From positions 558,001 to 622,000 of the forward strand of contig NZ_OY781873.1 of assembly GCF_963677075.1 (NCBI RefSeq): a stretch of 64,000 bases of DNA, given 5' to 3'. This document shows positions 1-8,406 of the stretch, one piece after another. The stretch is from an uncultured Sphaerochaeta sp. (GTDB lineage: Bacteria > Spirochaetota > Spirochaetia > Sphaerochaetales > Sphaerochaetaceae). The notes under the pieces were generated by a model. That model was not told where the DNA came from. It did no database searches and saw nothing but the letters and a program-made list of their open reading frames with translations. Numbering within the stretch: position 1 is the stretch's first letter; each line of letters starts with the position of its first letter. Position numbers and translations under genes: made by a program.

Positions 1-617
1 CTCATTGCAACACCGAAGTAGCGCATCTTATGCACATTGATTCCAGCTGAGGCAACTGCAGAGGGGTGTTCACCACAAGCACGGAGACGAAGACCAAAGC
101 TGGTCTTGTACAACAGGATCCATGAGAGACCCCAAATAATCAGACAGACCCAGGTAGTCCAGTAGGACTGGCTGAAGAAGAGAGGTCCGATGATCGGTAT
201 CTTTGAAAGGAACGGGATATTCTCACGAACGATACCCATCATAATACGGACGTTTCCGCTTCCACTGATGGTTCTGGCAAGATATACCGTGAGGGCAGCT
301 GCCAACATATTGATTGCTGTTCCACTGATTACCTGGTCAGCCTTCAGGTTGATCGAGGCAAACGCGTGAAGAAGGCTGAAGATTGCACCAGCGGCAACAC
401 CTACAAGCAGCCCTATGGGTAGCGCGTTGATACCCAAGGTTGCCTCACTCATCTTGATCGTAATGGCACTCGCAAAGTATCCAACCAACATCAAGCCTTC
501 CAGCCCAAGGTTGGTGACACCGCTTCGTTCACTGTACAAACCCCCAAGGGAGGTCATCAACATGGGAATCGTATAGGCGATTGCATAGGGAAAAATACTT
601 ACCAAGGTATCCCACAT
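1..617 (-). CDS. Nucleoside-type ABC transporter permease (second permease), partial
   Basis: Inner-membrane permease of a Bmp/Pnr-type nucleoside importer. The reading frame starts with ATG at 617 (MWDTLVSIFPYAIAYTIPM), one base after the stop of the first permease, and runs open for about 205 codons to the left edge, so the C-terminus is missing. Several hydrophobic segments and motifs such as SERSGVTNLGLEG and HAFASINLKADQVISGTAIN are typical of the second permease in systems with two unequal permeases (YufQ/NupQ, BmpG type). It is the last gene seen of the minus-strand order binding protein, ATPase, permease 1, permease 2, and is probably translationally coupled to permease 1. The substrate class (purine or other nucleosides) is inferred from the family. 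Confidence 0.85.
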   Translation of the reverse strand, partial: MWDTLVSIFPYAIAYTIPMLMTSLGGLYSERSGVTNLGLEGLMLVGYFASAITIKMSEATLGINALPIGLLVGVAAGAIFSLLHAFASINLKADQVISGTAINMLAAALTVYLARTISGSGNVRIMMGIVRENIPFLSKIPIIGPLFFSQSYWTTWVCLIIWGLSWILLYKTSFGLRLRACGEHPSAVASAGINVHKMRYFGVAM

Positions 618-618
618 A

Positions 619-1740
619 TTACTTGTCCTCCTTCTCTGGTGTCGTTACCACAGATTCCTCTTGGGAATTGATCCTGTTATTTCGTCGTTTAAAAACAGCA
701 TCCCAGAAACGCTTGAACAAGACACTGGTTGCCGTAAAGTAGATGATTACAGCAATGATGGTATCGGCGATCTCTGGGGGAACGCTGGTCATGGCATTCA
801 TGAACCCTTTTCCAGATTGCAAGATTCCAAAGAACAGTGCGCTGAAGAATACTCCCAGTGGATTGCTTGCACCCAAAAGCGCTACGGCAATCCCATCAAA
901 ACCTTGGGAAGGCATGACTCCAATCTGCATATTCCTTGAATACCCTGTATAGAAGGAAAGCCCAGCCAGACCTGCCAGTCCACCTGCGATCATCATGGAG
1001 ATTACCACATTTCGGTTCACCTTGATCCCAGCATACTCAGCGCAGAAACGGTTGGCACCAACCGCTTTGAGACTGAATCCCAGCGTTGTCTTGTCCAGTA
1101 TGAACTTGATCAGAATCACCGAGATAATCGCTATGAAGAAACCAAGGTTCATGTACGATCCGTTGAATAGGTTGGTCAACCACTCTGTTCTGAGGGATTG
1201 GGAAACTGCAATACTGGCACTCTCAGTCTCCAGGGAGGGACCCTTGAGATAGGCAGGAACAAAGTAATAGACCGACCAGTAGGCAATCCAGTTCATCATA
1301 ATGGTTGCAACAACTTCATGGACGTTGAACTTGGCTTTGAGGAATCCAGGAATAACTCCCCAGATTGCTCCCCCAGCCAAGGCCGCTCCGATCAAGACAG
1401 CCAAGAAGAGTGGACGGGGAAGAAATACCTTATGGGCAACAATCGTTGCACAGAGGCCACCGACCAACATCTGTCCACTTGCACCAATGTTGAATAGTCC
1501 TGTCCTGAAAGCAAAAGCAACAGAAAGGCCTACCAACATCAAGGTAGTTGCTGTTGCCAAGGTGTTTCCAATTCTCTCAATATTCATCAGACTTCCACGG
1601 AACAAGTACCAAAACCCTGCAAAGGGATTACTACCGATTGAAGCCATAAGAATGGCACCGGCAATGAGCCCAAGGACCACTGCACTGACTGCGACGAGGA
1701 AGGCGTTGCTTTGCAGTTCTCGTTTTTTCAATGATTTCAT
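619..1740 (-). CDS. Nucleoside-type ABC transporter permease (first permease)
   Basis: 373-aa integral membrane subunit of the nucleoside ABC importer (branched-chain/ribose-type permease family, YufP/NupP or BmpF-like). A short basic N-terminus precedes about eight to ten hydrophobic segments. Family-like motifs include AFRTGLFNIGASGQM near residue 80, KAKFNVHEVVATIMMNWIAY near 135 and GFDGIAVALLGASNP near 285. The start codon overlaps the ATPase stop by 4 bp (ATGA) and the next permease begins 1 bp after this stop, so the genes are tightly coupled. The C-terminal tail is charged and probably cytoplasmic. Confidence 0.88.
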   Translation of the reverse strand: MKSLKKRELQSNAFLVAVSAVVLGLIAGAILMASIGSNPFAGFWYLFRGSLMNIERIGNTLATATTLMLVGLSVAFAFRTGLFNIGASGQMLVGGLCATIVAHKVFLPRPLFLAVLIGAALAGGAIWGVIPGFLKAKFNVHEVVATIMMNWIAYWSVYYFVPAYLKGPSLETESASIAVSQSLRTEWLTNLFNGSYMNLGFFIAIISVILIKFILDKTTLGFSLKAVGANRFCAEYAGIKVNRNVVISMMIAGGLAGLAGLSFYTGYSRNMQIGVMPSQGFDGIAVALLGASNPLGVFFSALFFGILQSGKGFMNAMTSVPPEIADTIIAVIIYFTATSVLFKRFWDAVFKRRNNRINSQEESVVTTPEKEDK

Positions 1741-3257
1741 TGTTCACCTTCCTTTCGCTTTATGCCGGCCATCATCAAGCCGACCTCATCCTCATTTGTC
1801 TCTGAGGTTTTCACAATATCAATCAACTCCCCACTATTCATGACAGCAATCCTATCGGAGAGGTTGAAGATTTCATCCAACTCAAAGGAAACCAGCAGTA
1901 CTGCATGGCCCTTATCTCGGTGTGCTACCAGTTGGGAGTGTATATATTCAATTGCCCCTACATCCAGTCCCCTGGTTGGTTGGACTGCTATCAGTAGCTC
2001 AGGATCAGCAACGACCTCACGACCAACAATCAATTTCTGCTGATTGCCTCCAGAGAGCTTCCCTGCAAGGGAGAAAATACCTTCACCACTGCGGACATCA
2101 AACTGCCCAACCACTTTTTGGGCATACTCCCGTAAGTAGTCAGCTTCAAGGATACCTTTCTTGCTGAAAGGACTGTGGTAGTACTCCTTGATGGCAACAT
2201 TATTGAACACCGAAGAGCTCATCACCAGCCCTCGTTTCTGCCTATCCTCAGGAATATGTCCAAGGCCAATCTCATTGCGCCTACGAATATCAGCATTGGT
2301 GATGTCATTTCCGTCAAGGATGATCGAACCACTTTCAACCGCTCTCAATCCGGTTATAGCCTCAATAAGCTCGGTCTGTCCATTGCCGTCAACGCCGGCA
2401 ATTCCGACAATCTCACCAGCTTTTACTGAAAGTGAAAAGTCCTTGACCCCAAGTATTTTCTTGCTGCTCATGACCTTCAAATCATGAATATCCAATATTA
2501 CACGACCCACTTGGGCAGGTTTCTTATCAACTTTGAAACTAACAGGCCTCCCTACCATCATTGATGCCATTTTGGCTGTTGTGGTTTCCTTTACATTCAC
2601 CACCCCGATAAGTTTTCCTCGGCGGATAACTGTACATCGGTCGGCAACGGCCTTGATCTCATTCAGCTTATGGGTAATCAGAATAACTGATTTCCCCTCT
2701 GTAACCAGACTTCGCATGATCTCCATCAGGTCTTCTATTTCCTGGGGGGTAAGTACTGCCGTCGGTTCATCAAATATCAGTATCTCTGCATTCCTGTAGA
2801 GCATTTTCAGGATTTCTACGCGTTGTTGCATTCCAACGGTAATATCCTCGATAACCATGTTTGGATCAATATTCAATCCATATTTTTCAGAGAGGGCCTT
2901 GATCTTCTTGGATGCAGTCCTACGATCAAGGATAAAACCTCCCTCTTTGCCTAAAATGATATTTTCGGTAACCGTGAAATTCTGTACTAGTTGGAAGTGC
3001 TGATGCACCATTCCGATACCAAGCTCATTGGCATCGTTGGGATCATTGATCCTTACTTCTTTCCCTTTGACTTTAATCTTCCCCTTATCGGCATGATATA
3101 AACCGAAAAGGATACTCATAAGGGTAGACTTACCTGCTCCATTCTCACCAAGAATGGCATGTATTTCTCCCTGTTCCACTTGCAAGGTGATGTCATCGTT
3201 TGCAACGATTCCTGGAAACTCCTTGCGTATGTTCAACATCTCAATAACGTGGCTCAT
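1737..3257 (-). CDS. Nucleoside-type ABC transporter ATP-binding protein (two fused NBDs)
   Basis: 506-aa tandem ATPase that powers the nucleoside importer. The N-terminal half has Walker A GENGAGKST (about residue 37), a signature region reading VGMQQRVEI and Walker B ILIFDEPTAVLTP. The C-terminal half has a degenerate Walker A (GVDGNGQTE), a good signature LSGGNQQKL and a Walker B-like LLIAVQPTRGLDVG. One intact plus one degenerate site is usual for the RbsA/MglA/YufO class. The start has GGAG about 8 nt upstream. It follows the binding-protein gene after about 90 bp that contain a strong hairpin, and overlaps the first permease by 4 bp. Confidence 0.9.
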   Translation of the reverse strand: MSHVIEMLNIRKEFPGIVANDDITLQVEQGEIHAILGENGAGKSTLMSILFGLYHADKGKIKVKGKEVRINDPNDANELGIGMVHQHFQLVQNFTVTENIILGKEGGFILDRRTASKKIKALSEKYGLNIDPNMVIEDITVGMQQRVEILKMLYRNAEILIFDEPTAVLTPQEIEDLMEIMRSLVTEGKSVILITHKLNEIKAVADRCTVIRRGKLIGVVNVKETTTAKMASMMVGRPVSFKVDKKPAQVGRVILDIHDLKVMSSKKILGVKDFSLSVKAGEIVGIAGVDGNGQTELIEAITGLRAVESGSIILDGNDITNADIRRRNEIGLGHIPEDRQKRGLVMSSSVFNNVAIKEYYHSPFSKKGILEADYLREYAQKVVGQFDVRSGEGIFSLAGKLSGGNQQKLIVGREVVADPELLIAVQPTRGLDVGAIEYIHSQLVAHRDKGHAVLLVSFELDEIFNLSDRIAVMNSGELIDIVKTSETNEDEVGLMMAGIKRKEGEQ

Positions 3258-3302
3258 CAGTGGACTCCCTGTGTGAACAAATAATAGCTATGAGTTGCAC
3301 AG

Positions 3303-3327
3303 AAGGGCCACCTATGGGGTGGCCCTT
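3303..3327 (-). other. Intercistronic hairpin between binding-protein and ATPase genes
   Basis: Perfect 10-bp inverted repeat, AAGGGCCACC (3303-3312) against GGTGGCCCTT (3318-3327), with a 5-nt loop. It lies about 20 bp after the binding-protein stop and has no T-run after it in the transcribed direction. It therefore looks like an mRNA-stabilising or processing hairpin that lets the binding protein outnumber the membrane parts, rather than a full terminator. Confidence 0.7.
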
Positions 3328-3349
3328 GCGCGCGAATTAATCGGAAGGT

Positions 3350-4432
3350 TTACTTGAACAATCCATCGCCAGAAGCCTGCACCTTCAGCTCACCACTGGT
3401 CATCATTGCAGAGACCTTGGAAACCTCATCGGTGACAGCCTTGTCGAGATTCGGGTTCTCAGCTGGAATACCTACTCCCTCATTTGCTGCGGTAAAGGTC
3501 AGCACCTCACCAGCGGGGAAGGTTCCATTAAGCTCAGCAACAATCATGTCATAGGAAGCACGGTCTAGGTACTTCATGGCACTGGTGAGGATGATGGACT
3601 TGCCGCTAGGAAGTACGCCCTCTGGGTACTGGTCTACGTCAACTCCGATTACCCACACATTCTGTCCACTGGAAGCACGGTTCTTTGCTTCGTTGATAAC
3701 ACCAACACCAACACCACCGGCTGCTGCGAAGATGACATCTACACCACGGTCGTACATGGATGCTGCAATCTGCTGTCCAGCGCTGATGTTGTCAAAAGTA
3801 CCCTGATAAAGGTTATTCTCTTGCTTCATCACAATCTTGGTGCCATAGTTTTCATTGGCAAAAGCAACGCCCTGCTGGAAGCCCCAATTGAACTTCTGTA
3901 CAGCTGGAATTTCCATACCGCCGACAAACCCAAAATCGCCTTCCTTAAGTTGCAAAGCAGCAGCAAGTCCAGCGAGGAAGCCAGATTCGTGCTCAGCATA
4001 ATAAACTGCAACTACATTTGGCTCAATGCGGTACTCTGAGTAATCAGCACTATGGGGTTCACCATCGAGGATAACGAACTTCACATTGGGGTACTTGTCC
4101 TGAGCCTCAAACAGTGCAGTCTCAAACTTGAATCCTGGGCATACAATAAAGTTATAACCAGCATCTACCAAGTTTCCGATTTCCTTCAAGTAATCAGCCT
4201 CAGTGGTACCTGCGGGTTTAAGATATTTGACATCAAGCGCGTAGTCCTTGCTTGCCTTCAAGATACCTTCCCAAGTTCCCTGGTTGAAGGATTTATCATC
4301 AATCGTACCAGCATCAGTGACCATTCCAACACGAAGATTACTCTTCTTTGCCCCACCTTCATCGCTACCTTGAGCGAATGCAAACGAGCCAAGCATCAGG
4401 AAGATACAAAGCACTACAGCCAATTTTTTCAT
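3350..4432 (-). CDS. BMP/PnrA family substrate-binding protein of nucleoside ABC transporter
   Basis: 360-aa periplasmic binding protein of the Bmp (basic membrane protein)/PnrA family, which captures nucleosides for the downstream ABC genes. I start at ATG 4432, preceded by an AGGAG site; a longer frame from 4528 runs through the promoter and lacks a ribosome site. The N-terminus (MKKLAVVLCIFLMLGSFAFA, then QGSD) is a signal peptide with an AFA-type signal peptidase I site. There is no lipobox Cys at the cleavage point, unlike the well-known treponemal and borrelial homologues, which are lipoproteins. Family motifs include GMVTDAGTIDDKSFNQGTW near the mature start, FVGGMEIPAV in the middle and AAAGGVGVGVI. 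Confidence 0.92.
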   Translation of the reverse strand: MKKLAVVLCIFLMLGSFAFAQGSDEGGAKKSNLRVGMVTDAGTIDDKSFNQGTWEGILKASKDYALDVKYLKPAGTTEADYLKEIGNLVDAGYNFIVCPGFKFETALFEAQDKYPNVKFVILDGEPHSADYSEYRIEPNVVAVYYAEHESGFLAGLAAALQLKEGDFGFVGGMEIPAVQKFNWGFQQGVAFANENYGTKIVMKQENNLYQGTFDNISAGQQIAASMYDRGVDVIFAAAGGVGVGVINEAKNRASSGQNVWVIGVDVDQYPEGVLPSGKSIILTSAMKYLDRASYDMIVAELNGTFPAGEVLTFTAANEGVGIPAENPNLDKAVTDEVSKVSAMMTSGELKVQASGDGLFK

Positions 4433-4446
4433 ACTGTCTTCTCCTA

Positions 4447-4468
4447 TTTTTGTGATCATGCACAAAAA
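4447..4468 (-). promoter_or_regulatory. Inverted repeat in the bmp leader
   Basis: TTTTTGTG (4447-4454), six bases, then CACAAAAA (4461-4468): a perfect 8-bp inverted repeat just upstream of the AGGAG site of the binding-protein gene and downstream of its promoter. It could be an operator or an RNA hairpin affecting translation. No regulator is identified. Confidence 0.4.
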
Positions 4469-4481
4469 ACTGTGTAAATTC

Positions 4482-4510
4482 ATTCTACATTCACCTTGTA
4501 CCGTTGTCAA
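4482..4510 (-). promoter_or_regulatory. Sigma70-type promoter of the nucleoside transporter operon
   Basis: On the minus strand: TTGACA (4510-4505), 17-bp spacer, TAGAAT (4487-4482). Expected start near 4475 gives a leader of about 43 nt that carries the 4447-4468 inverted repeat and an AGGAG ribosome site. Confidence 0.75.
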
Positions 4511-4609
4511 ACAAAGAAACTGCCTCAAAGAAGTATTAAATCAAGACAAAGTATTGAGCAAGAACCAGTTGTCTATACCTCAATACTCATAGAAATTCTT
4601 GGCTGGATG

Positions 4610-4636
4610 CAAAAAACCCCGGTTCAATCACCGGGG
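4610..4636 (-). terminator. Rho-independent terminator after GH105 gene
   Basis: Minus-strand stem CCCCGG (4636-4631) and CCGGGG (4622-4617) with an 8-nt loop, followed by a run of six to seven T. It lies about 27 bp after the GH105 stop and separates that operon from the bmp promoter. Confidence 0.8.
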
Positions 4637-4662
4637 AACTGGAGACAATCACACTATCTTGA

Positions 4663-5763
4663 CTAGGTAGATTGCTCAGCTTCCAAGCAAGCAAGGATAA
4701 AGGAACCCACCCCTTTGAAATCATCCTCCACCACTGGCTCACATACATAGTAGTGCAATGAACCATCGCGATAGGGATTCCCTCCTAATCCGGCAACAGA
4801 ACAGATTCCCCCTAGATGGAGACATCCTTTCTCATCCTCTCTCAGGTATCGTTCGCTGATGTCCTCAATGGCAAGCAATGCCTGCTTTCGATACATCTCA
4901 TTATGGGTGATACCAACTCGCAATGCTTTCAGAAGGCTATAGGCAAACATACTTGAGCATGAGGTCTCAAGATAGTTATCTTTTTCATCTTGTTTGTCCA
5001 CCACCTGGTACCACATGCCGCTCTTACTCTGATAAGGGAGCAGTGAATCAAGAACCTGGACAAGAATCCGTCCCAGTTCCCCCCGTTTGGGATGTGACTC
5101 AGGAAGGAAGTCAAGGATATCAAGAATAGCCATGCAGTACCACCCAATCGCCCTACCCCAGAAATGGGGAGAAAGACCGGTTTCTGCATCAGACCATCTC
5201 TGGCCCCGAGACTCATCATAGGCATGATACAGCAAGCCCGTCTTCGGATCCCTAAGTGTCCGATACACCTTGATCACCTGCTCCACCGTATCGTTGAACC
5301 CTGCACTATCACCACTTACCTTGCAGAACTGAGCATTGAAGGGACCTTGCATATAGACTCCATCCAGCCATATCTGCCAAGGGTAGATCTCCTTATGCCA
5401 GAACACTCCTGAAAGAGTCCTTGGATGGGAGTTGAGCTGGCTTTTCAGCAGCTGGGCTGCTAGGAGAAAACGTCTCTCCCTTGTCTTCTCATACAGAGCG
5501 AAAAGATTTCTTCCAGCGTTAATCTGGTCTAGGTTGTACTCTCCTAATCGATAGGAGACAACCTGGCCATCCTTTTCCACCATTGGGTCATACATGGTAT
5601 ATGCCCACTGGAACATCTCTTCTCGGTCGTAGGCCTCTCCAACCAGCAGACAACTGTGTATCACCAGCCCATGCTCATAATGCCATCGCATTTGTGAAGG
5701 TTTGTAGCGTGAAACCACACTTTCAGCCAGTTTCAACGAAAGGCGCTCACCCCTGTCCATCAT
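4663..5763 (-). CDS. GH105 unsaturated rhamnogalacturonyl/uronyl hydrolase
   Basis: 366-aa cytoplasmic glycoside hydrolase of family 105 (YteR/YesR/RhiN type), which removes the unsaturated uronic acid from the non-reducing end of short pectin fragments made by lyases. There is no signal peptide. Family features: an (alpha/alpha)6-barrel-like sequence with RWHYEHGL near 27, PWQIWLDGVYMQGPF near 128 (Asp of WLDG is the presumed catalytic acid/base by analogy with YteR), YHAYDES near 183, and SPHFWGRAIGWY near 200. ATG 5763 has AGGA 7 nt upstream; the adjacent ATG at 5760 is possible. It is the last gene of the oligosaccharide-transporter operon, so imported substrate is probably an unsaturated pectic oligosaccharide. 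Confidence 0.9.
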   Translation of the reverse strand: MMDRGERLSLKLAESVVSRYKPSQMRWHYEHGLVIHSCLLVGEAYDREEMFQWAYTMYDPMVEKDGQVVSYRLGEYNLDQINAGRNLFALYEKTRERRFLLAAQLLKSQLNSHPRTLSGVFWHKEIYPWQIWLDGVYMQGPFNAQFCKVSGDSAGFNDTVEQVIKVYRTLRDPKTGLLYHAYDESRGQRWSDAETGLSPHFWGRAIGWYCMAILDILDFLPESHPKRGELGRILVQVLDSLLPYQSKSGMWYQVVDKQDEKDNYLETSCSSMFAYSLLKALRVGITHNEMYRKQALLAIEDISERYLREDEKGCLHLGGICSVAGLGGNPYRDGSLHYYVCEPVVEDDFKGVGSFILACLEAEQST

Positions 5764-5792
5764 GCTTCATTCCTCATGTTCGTGCCAAATCT

Positions 5793-5820
5793 TCCGGCTG
5801 CCTGATGATCGGCAGCCGGA
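5793..5820 (-). other. Intercistronic hairpin between binding-protein and GH105 genes
   Basis: Perfect 10-bp inverted repeat TCCGGCTGCC (5793-5802) and GGCAGCCGGA (5811-5820), 8-nt loop, no T-run after it. It begins 17 bp after the binding-protein stop and ends upstream of the GH105 ribosome site. This is the same arrangement as at 3303-3327 and 28865-28888. Confidence 0.7.
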
Positions 5821-5837
5821 ACCAGGTCTCATCACAC

Positions 5838-7415
5838 CTACTCGTTCAGCAGGTTGTTCTCCTTGGCAAAGGCAACGCCCTTGTCATTCCAATCCTGTCC
5901 ACCGAGTTTCTTGAATTCAGCAATCCAAGTATTCCAGTTAGACCTGTTCAGCGTACGCTTTCCAGTGATGAACTCACTCAAGCCCTGTTCGTAGAAACGC
6001 TTCAGGTCAGCATTCGGAATCGGAAGCATGTCAGAACCAACAGCGGGAGTCCACTGCTTGGTCTGCATCTCACGGAGTACCTCAAGTGCAGACATTTCTT
6101 TCTTGCTGGTATCAGTGATGTACTTAGGATAGCGAGCATACAACTCGATATCACCATTGTAGAAGACCATGTTTCGGAGCTGGGTCACAGTTTGTCCGAC
6201 AGGACCACTGAAAGCCAGATCAGGATCAGAGAGGCCATCAGCAACAGGAACGCCGTTTGCATCCTTGGTATAGTTCACACCCTCGACGCCCCAGCCGAGC
6301 AGGAAATAGCCTTCATCAGAAGCCATCCACTCGAGCAGTTCGGCAATCTTGTCCTTCTTTCCCTCTTCAGCCGCTTTTGCACTGATTGCGTAAATACGGA
6401 ATCCTGTAGTGTAAGGTCCGATCGAGGCATGTCCCTTCGGCCCTTCGATTGGATCAAGAATCATCCACTCACCGTCAGGGAAGTTCTTATCGAATGGAGC
6501 GTAGTTGGACTGAGCTGCAAAGGCAGCATTCTGCTCTCTCATGATCCCAAAACGACCCTGCTTCCAAGCAGCACGGAAATCATCCTTCTTGTAGGCAAGC
6601 CAGTTTGGATCAATGATACCCTCATCAGCCATCTTCTTGAGATATGCCATGGCGTCATAGAAATCAGGCTTGAGAATATTCAGACCAGCACTGTCAGCAG
6701 TCATGTCCCAGGTACCTTCAACACCAAATGCTCCAAGGATCGGCTGCAAGCGGCGGCCGGGCCATGCTTCATAGTTGTTGACTTCCTGGAAGGCTCCATA
6801 GCCATAGGTGTCATTCTTTCCATTGCCATCAGGGTCATCGAAGGTGAAGGCTCGCATGACCTCAAGCAATTCATCAGTGGTGGTTGGTACACTCAAGCCG
6901 AGGTTATCCAACCAATCCTTGCGAATCAACAAACCTTCATTCTTGACAATAGAGCCGGGGTCAGCCAGTCCATAGCTCTTTCCGCCAAACTTTGCATGGT
7001 TACGACTTACATCGTTGTAATGGGTTGCCGTGCGGGTAGGCATCTTCTCATAGAGATCATCAACAGGCGCAACCAATCCCTGTGGAACCAGACGGGTCAA
7101 GACATCTCGACGAACCATGAACAGGTCGGGAAGATTGTTTGCCGCAGCGGCAGCCTGGATCTTAACATCCTGGTCACTCTCATTGGAGGGAAGCGTTGTC
7201 AGCTTCAGATCGATGTTCAACTTCTCTTTGATAATGTCAAACCCTACCCAATCAGCTGGGGGCGGCCCAGCTTCGGTAACCGCAGCGCCATACCACAGAT
7301 CAATGGTCACCGGACCATCTACTGCAGCATCCTTGGTTCCCTGACTGAATACCGGCAGGGAAACGAAAGTGAGCAACGCAATGAGCGCGATGCATACGAA
7401 ATACTGTTTTTTCAT
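5838..7415 (-). CDS. Extracellular solute-binding protein (oligosaccharide ABC transporter)
   Basis: 525-aa family 1 solute-binding protein of the large LipO/LplA/YtcQ type that serves LplB/LplC permeases. The N-terminus (MKKQYFVCIALIALLTFVSLP, then VFSQG) is a secretory signal with a probable signal peptidase I site; no lipobox Cys is present. Features of the group are the GPPPADW region near residue 50, DPDGNGKNDTYGYG near 190, and Trp-rich sugar-contact segments. It lies downstream of both permease genes and upstream of GH105, so pectic (possibly rhamnogalacturonan) oligosaccharides are the likely ligand; this is inferred from context. A long frame on the opposite strand (5583-7421) is a coding shadow. 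Confidence 0.9.
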   Translation of the reverse strand: MKKQYFVCIALIALLTFVSLPVFSQGTKDAAVDGPVTIDLWYGAAVTEAGPPPADWVGFDIIKEKLNIDLKLTTLPSNESDQDVKIQAAAAANNLPDLFMVRRDVLTRLVPQGLVAPVDDLYEKMPTRTATHYNDVSRNHAKFGGKSYGLADPGSIVKNEGLLIRKDWLDNLGLSVPTTTDELLEVMRAFTFDDPDGNGKNDTYGYGAFQEVNNYEAWPGRRLQPILGAFGVEGTWDMTADSAGLNILKPDFYDAMAYLKKMADEGIIDPNWLAYKKDDFRAAWKQGRFGIMREQNAAFAAQSNYAPFDKNFPDGEWMILDPIEGPKGHASIGPYTTGFRIYAISAKAAEEGKKDKIAELLEWMASDEGYFLLGWGVEGVNYTKDANGVPVADGLSDPDLAFSGPVGQTVTQLRNMVFYNGDIELYARYPKYITDTSKKEMSALEVLREMQTKQWTPAVGSDMLPIPNADLKRFYEQGLSEFITGKRTLNRSNWNTWIAEFKKLGGQDWNDKGVAFAKENNLLNE

Positions 7416-7475
7416 GGCTAATCCTCCTTATGAATTACCAAATCCAAATAAAATCATGCAGAGCAGAGAAGCATC

Positions 7476-8396
7476 TTATCCTTTCACACTTCCCAGCAAT
7501 GTTCCCTTGGTGAAATACTTCTGGATGAATGGGTAGGCAATAACCATTGGTATTGCACTCATGAAGACCGATGCGGCCTTGATGGCGGCAATTGGAGCAT
7601 CCCCGAAGGCATTTACCTCCACATATTCATTCATCCCACTGGCCATCAGTATGTTTCTGAGCAGGATAGGAAGGGGCTGCAACGCATTACTATTGAGGTA
7701 GAGCATTGCATGGAAGAAATTATTCCAGAAGGATACCCCGTAGAATAACCCGATGGTCATGATGATCGCTTTCGAGAGGGGCAGGATAATTCTCAGGAGA
7801 ACTTGAATCTCTGATGCCCCATCAATTCTTGCAGACTCCTTCAGTTCGTTGGGAATTCCTTCGAAGAAGGAACGCATGATCAGACAGTTATAGGTGCTGA
7901 TCGCCACCGGGATATAGACTGCTGGAAGCTTGTCGATCAAACCGATATTCGTAACCAACAGATAGGTTGGTATCATTCCGACGTTGAACACATAAGGGAC
8001 TATGACAAGCAAGTTTAGATAGCGTCTCCCCGGCAGGGTTGGAATGGACAGTACATATGCAAGGGGTATGGTAAGCAGCAATGCACTCGCCACCCCTCCA
8101 ATCAAAATCTTTACACTATTGCCGAAAGCAAGCAGGAATCCTGCATTTCCCAACAGAGCCTCATATGCTGAGGTCGACCAATTCCAGGGCATCAGGAACA
8201 TCCCTTCCAAGTTATTGCCAATATAGTCATTTGGCCTGAAAGAAAGCGTAATAGTACTCCAAAGCGGAATTGCGATGATCAGTAAAAGTAAAGCCAAAAA
8301 GAAATCCACCAAGAAATTGAAACTATGATCTGCCGCAGTGGGTTTAATCGCTACAGAGGTGAATCGTCCTTTTTTTCCGGTTCCTTTCATCTTCAT
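7476..8396 (-). CDS. Oligosaccharide ABC transporter permease, LplC/YtcP type
   Basis: 306-aa inner-membrane permease of the carbohydrate uptake 1 family. I start at ATG 8396 (MKMKGTGKKG): GGGG lies 6 nt upstream and the preceding permease stops 10 bp before. A longer frame from 8456 would overlap that permease by 50 bp. About six membrane segments are present; the EAA loop reads ESARIDGASEIQVLLRIILPLS near residue 190, which contacts the ATPase. The C-terminus (FIQKYFTKGTLLGSVKG) is the family hallmark. No ATPase is encoded in this operon, so a shared MsmX-like ATPase elsewhere is probably used. Confidence 0.9.
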   Translation of the reverse strand: MKMKGTGKKGRFTSVAIKPTAADHSFNFLVDFFLALLLLIIAIPLWSTITLSFRPNDYIGNNLEGMFLMPWNWSTSAYEALLGNAGFLLAFGNSVKILIGGVASALLLTIPLAYVLSIPTLPGRRYLNLLVIVPYVFNVGMIPTYLLVTNIGLIDKLPAVYIPVAISTYNCLIMRSFFEGIPNELKESARIDGASEIQVLLRIILPLSKAIIMTIGLFYGVSFWNNFFHAMLYLNSNALQPLPILLRNILMASGMNEYVEVNAFGDAPIAAIKAASVFMSAIPMVIAYPFIQKYFTKGTLLGSVKG

Positions 8397-8406
8397 TCCC
8401 GACCCC

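Noticed and set aside
3303..3327. Hairpin after the Bmp-type gene as a full terminator
   Set aside because: No T-run follows and the downstream ATPase has no promoter of its own that I can see; an mRNA-stabilising role fits better.
5583..7421. 612-aa plus-strand open frame opposite the oligosaccharide-binding protein gene
   Set aside because: It is antisense to a clearly recognisable binding protein and GH105 start; no family motifs, no sensible ribosome site. It is a shadow of codon bias.
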